Source: Chitinophagales bacterium (GTDB lineage: Bacteria; Bacteroidota; Bacteroidia; Chitinophagales; UBA2359). From it: DNA of 34,489 nucleotides. Position 1 is the stretch's first letter. Each line of letters starts with the position of its first letter. The stretch covers positions 1 through 34,489 of the forward strand of contig JAEUUX010000055.1 of NCBI GenBank assembly GCA_016787295.1. Reading direction: 5' to 3'. The notes under the pieces are model-generated. The model had not been told where the DNA came from and did not search any database. It was given only the letters and a program-made list of their open reading frames with translations. The translations under genes were made by a program, and so were the position numbers. Below, piece after piece: positions 32,259-34,489 of the stretch.

Positions 32259-32350
32259 CATTTCAACCCTCAATATAAGCAATTCAGGTGCTTATTTGGT
32301 CAGTTCAGCTACATTCCGCTTTTTTACTGCCTTAATCAAGGCTATTTTTG
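32259..32350 (+). promoter_or_regulatory. LytTR-like boxes and promoter of the propeller/BspA gene
   Basis: Boxes CATTTCAACCCT (32259), CAATTCAGGTGC (32280) and CAGTTCAGCTAC (32301) start 21 bp apart. Exactly 30 bp later comes TATTTTTG (32343-32350). TCAGTTCAG fits the LytTR half-site consensus. The ATG is about 105 bp downstream. Confidence 0.72.
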
Positions 32351-32455
32351 CACTATCGTTTGAGTTTGATGTATGGCTAATATCGTTTTCGCACAACTTG
32401 AACAAAACACTAAAACAATAACCAGCTTTAATAATTAACAAAATATACCAGCAAA

Positions 32456-34489
32456 ATGAAAAATTCATACCAATTTTTTATCCAACAAACGGCAAAAATA
32501 CCTTATGCTGTGGCAAGCATCGCCGCCTTTTGTCTTATCCTATCGGCGGCTATCTTTTTCCCAAACGCCTCGGCGTATGCACAATGTACGCCAGCAATTA
32601 TTCCTACGACTTCTACCGCTAACGCCAGTGCACAAATAAGTGGCAATACGGTCGTTTGGGCTGGTGTGGCTGGCAGCGTTCAGCATATCTTTAAATACGA
32701 TGGAACGACCACTACGCAACTCTCTACGACTTCTATCCAAAACACCAATCCAAAAATAAGCGGCAATACGGTCGTTTGGGCTGGTGTGGCTGGCAGCGTT
32801 CAGCATATCTTTAAATACGATGGAACGACCCTCACGCAACTCTCTACGACTTCTACTGATAACAACTTTCCACAAATAAGCGGCAATACGGTGGTGTGGC
32901 TTGGTACGCTTGGCGGCGTTAGCCATATCTTTAAACACGATGGAACAACCCTCACACAACTCTCTACGACTTCTACCATTAACAACAGCCCACAAATAAG
33001 CGGCAATACGGTCGTTTGGGATGGTTATGATGGCACAAGTTACCAAATCTATAAACACGACGGAACGACCCTCACGCAAGTCTCTACAACTACTACCTTT
33101 AACGATGTACCACAAATAGACGGCAATACGGTGGTGTGGTCTGGTCATGATGGCACAAGTTACCAAATCTATAAACACGACGGAACGACCACCACGCAAC
33201 TATCTACGACTTCTATCGGTAACTTCAGACCACAAATAGACGGTAATACGGTGGTGTGGCAAGGTCTTATTGGCGACGTTTCGCATATTTTTAAACACGA
33301 TGGCACAAGTGTTTCGCAACTCTCTACGAATTCTACTGCTAACAGCGTCCCACAAATAAGCGGTAATACGGTAGTTTGGCAAGGTACGCTTGGCGGCGTT
33401 CAGCATATTTTTAAACACGATGGAACGGCTGTTACGCAAGTCTCCTCTACGACTTCTACCAATAACAGAACCCCACAAATAGAGGGCAATATTATCGTGT
33501 GGGACGGCGATGAGGCGGGAGTAAAAAATATTTATCTTGCCCAGCTTTGCCCTTTCATCACCACTTGGAAAACCGACAATGCAGGTACTTCCAACAGCAC
33601 TTCCATTACCATACCCACCACAGGTAGTGGCTACAACTATGACGTGGATTGGAACAACGATGGTACGTTTGATGACTTTGGCGTAACGGGCAATATCACG
33701 CACAACTACGGTACAGCAGGAACTTATACAGTGGCTATCAGAGGGGCTTTTCCACGCATATTTTTTAGTAATGGCGGCGATAAACTCAAATTATTATCTA
33801 TTGAGCAATGGGGAGATATTGTTTGGACAACTATGCAATCTGCGTTTAATGGTTGTGCCAATATGGTGCTGAACGCCACCGATGTTCCCAACACGGCGGC
33901 TGTAACAGCCATGAACTCTATGTTTAGAGATTGTAGTTCCTTTAACCAAGCCTTGCCCAATGGTTTTAATACGGATAACGTAACGAATATGTCTAGTATG
34001 TTTTCGGGTTGCTCTGCCTATAACCAAGCCCTGCCAAGTAGTTTTAATACGGCTAATGTAACGAATATATCTAGTATGTTTTCGGGTTGCTCTGCCTATA
34101 ACCAAGTGCTACCGAATAATTTTAATACGGCTAATGTAACGAATATGTATGCTATGTTTCAGGGCTGTACACTCTATAATCAAGCCCTTCCGAGCAATTT
34201 TAACACAGCAAACGTGACAGATATGGCGTTTATGTTTAGATTTTGTAGCAATTTCAATCAAGTCCTGCCCAATAATTTTAATACCGCCAATGTAACGGAT
34301 ATGGGGAAAATGTTTTCGGGTTGTACGCTCTATAACCAAGCCCTGCCGAGTAGTTTTAATACGAGCAATGTGACCAATATGGCAGGTATGTTTGAAAGTT
34401 GTAGTGCCTACAATCAAGCCCTGCCAAGTTCTTTTAATACGAGTAATGTGACCAATATGGCAGGTATGTTTGCCAATTGTATGGCATTT
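32456..34489 (+). CDS. Secreted beta-propeller plus BspA/DUF285 surface protein (partial, runs off window)
   Basis: The frame is open from ATG 32456 to the window end (678 codons, no stop). The signal peptide spans about residues 1-43 (ending ASAYAQC). Its first 14 residues equal those of the beta-helix protein. Next come eight repeats of 40 residues with the core PQISGNTVVWxGxxG and HIFKHDGTTLTQLSTTS, which should fold as a beta-propeller. The first two are nearly identical in DNA. Residues ~365-425 form a PKD-like bridge with DWNNDGTFDDFG and a GNITHNYGTAGTYTVAI strand pair. From about residue 470 on there are 26-residue BspA/DUF285 repeats (FNTANVTNMSSMFSGCSAYN), at least seven before the edge. 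BspA repeats are found in surface adhesins. A C-terminal anchor or sorting signal would lie outside the window. Large minus-strand frames here are only shadows. Confidence 0.9.
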   Translation, partial: MKNSYQFFIQQTAKIPYAVASIAAFCLILSAAIFFPNASAYAQCTPAIIPTTSTANASAQISGNTVVWAGVAGSVQHIFKYDGTTTTQLSTTSIQNTNPKISGNTVVWAGVAGSVQHIFKYDGTTLTQLSTTSTDNNFPQISGNTVVWLGTLGGVSHIFKHDGTTLTQLSTTSTINNSPQISGNTVVWDGYDGTSYQIYKHDGTTLTQVSTTTTFNDVPQIDGNTVVWSGHDGTSYQIYKHDGTTTTQLSTTSIGNFRPQIDGNTVVWQGLIGDVSHIFKHDGTSVSQLSTNSTANSVPQISGNTVVWQGTLGGVQHIFKHDGTAVTQVSSTTSTNNRTPQIEGNIIVWDGDEAGVKNIYLAQLCPFITTWKTDNAGTSNSTSITIPTTGSGYNYDVDWNNDGTFDDFGVTGNITHNYGTAGTYTVAIRGAFPRIFFSNGGDKLKLLSIEQWGDIVWTTMQSAFNGCANMVLNATDVPNTAAVTAMNSMFRDCSSFNQALPNGFNTDNVTNMSSMFSGCSAYNQALPSSFNTANVTNISSMFSGCSAYNQVLPNNFNTANVTNMYAMFQGCTLYNQALPSNFNTANVTDMAFMFRFCSNFNQVLPNNFNTANVTDMGKMFSGCTLYNQALPSSFNTSNVTNMAGMFESCSAYNQALPSSFNTSNVTNMAGMFANCMAF

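Noticed and set aside
32191-32421. Plus-strand frames over the terminator-operator cassette (also 29273-29581 and 27457-27654)
   Set aside because: The frames recur only because the non-coding cassette is repeated; they cover hairpin, boxes and promoter.
32540-34417. Minus-strand frames opposite the last gene (219, 167, 103 and 102 residues)
   Set aside because: They are shadows of the repetitive propeller/BspA gene, whose plus-strand frame is open to the window end and has a signal peptide.

Overview
The window looks like a chromosomal piece of a low-GC Bacteroidota. The evidence is promoters of the TAnnTTTG (-7) type, few Shine-Dalgarno sequences, AACAATTA-type intergenic repeats, LytS-like kinases paired with LytTR regulators, and BspA/DUF285 and choice-of-anchor-Q-like surface proteins. 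I would not name a genus from sequence alone. No tRNA, rRNA, CRISPR array or intact insertion sequence was recognised.

Left part, 1-17.5 kb, mostly housekeeping. It holds a 21-bp tandem array (1-165), repeat-rich non-coding DNA, a hypothetical protein with an internal duplication (788-1495), pyruvate carboxylase (minus), an Rpn/PD-(D/E)XK nuclease-like protein, ornithine aminotransferase, UvrC, a minus-strand operon mtaB-folK-acyl-CoA dehydrogenase/SCP2 fusion, a secreted repeat protein with a peptidoglycan-binding domain, a secreted thioredoxin-like protein, flavin prenyltransferase UbiX and the haem chaperone HemW. Most transcription units end in clear intrinsic terminators.

Right part, 17.8-34.5 kb, looks like one co-oriented regulatory and surface-protein island, with every intact gene on the plus strand. 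It opens with two tandem LytS-like membrane sensor kinases and a LytTR response regulator. The first kinase has Glu where the phosphoacceptor His should be; the second has the His. Then come a formyltransferase, a SulP-type transporter, a lipoprotein, an outer-membrane barrel, a stand-alone LytTR DNA-binding protein, a secreted PIG-L deacetylase, a DUF1254/DUF1214 protein, a secreted beta-helix protein, a 21-bp palindromic array of about 35 copies, a truncated gene remnant, and a large secreted propeller-plus-BspA protein that runs off the window end (32456 onward).

Main discovery: six promoters in the island (formyltransferase, barrel, PIG-L, DUF1254, beta-helix, BspA protein) share one architecture. 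Two to six direct repeats of a TTCA-type box stand 21 bp apart, and exactly 30 bp separate the last 12-bp box from a TAnnTTTG-like -7 element. The best box, TCAGTTCAG, fits the published LytTR half-site consensus, and 21 bp is the usual LytTR half-site period. I infer that the local LytTR regulators control this island through these sites. Several cassettes are duplicated together with a terminator hairpin and, in two cases, the start of the signal-peptide coding sequence. This suggests that surface-protein genes have been placed under a copied expression cassette.
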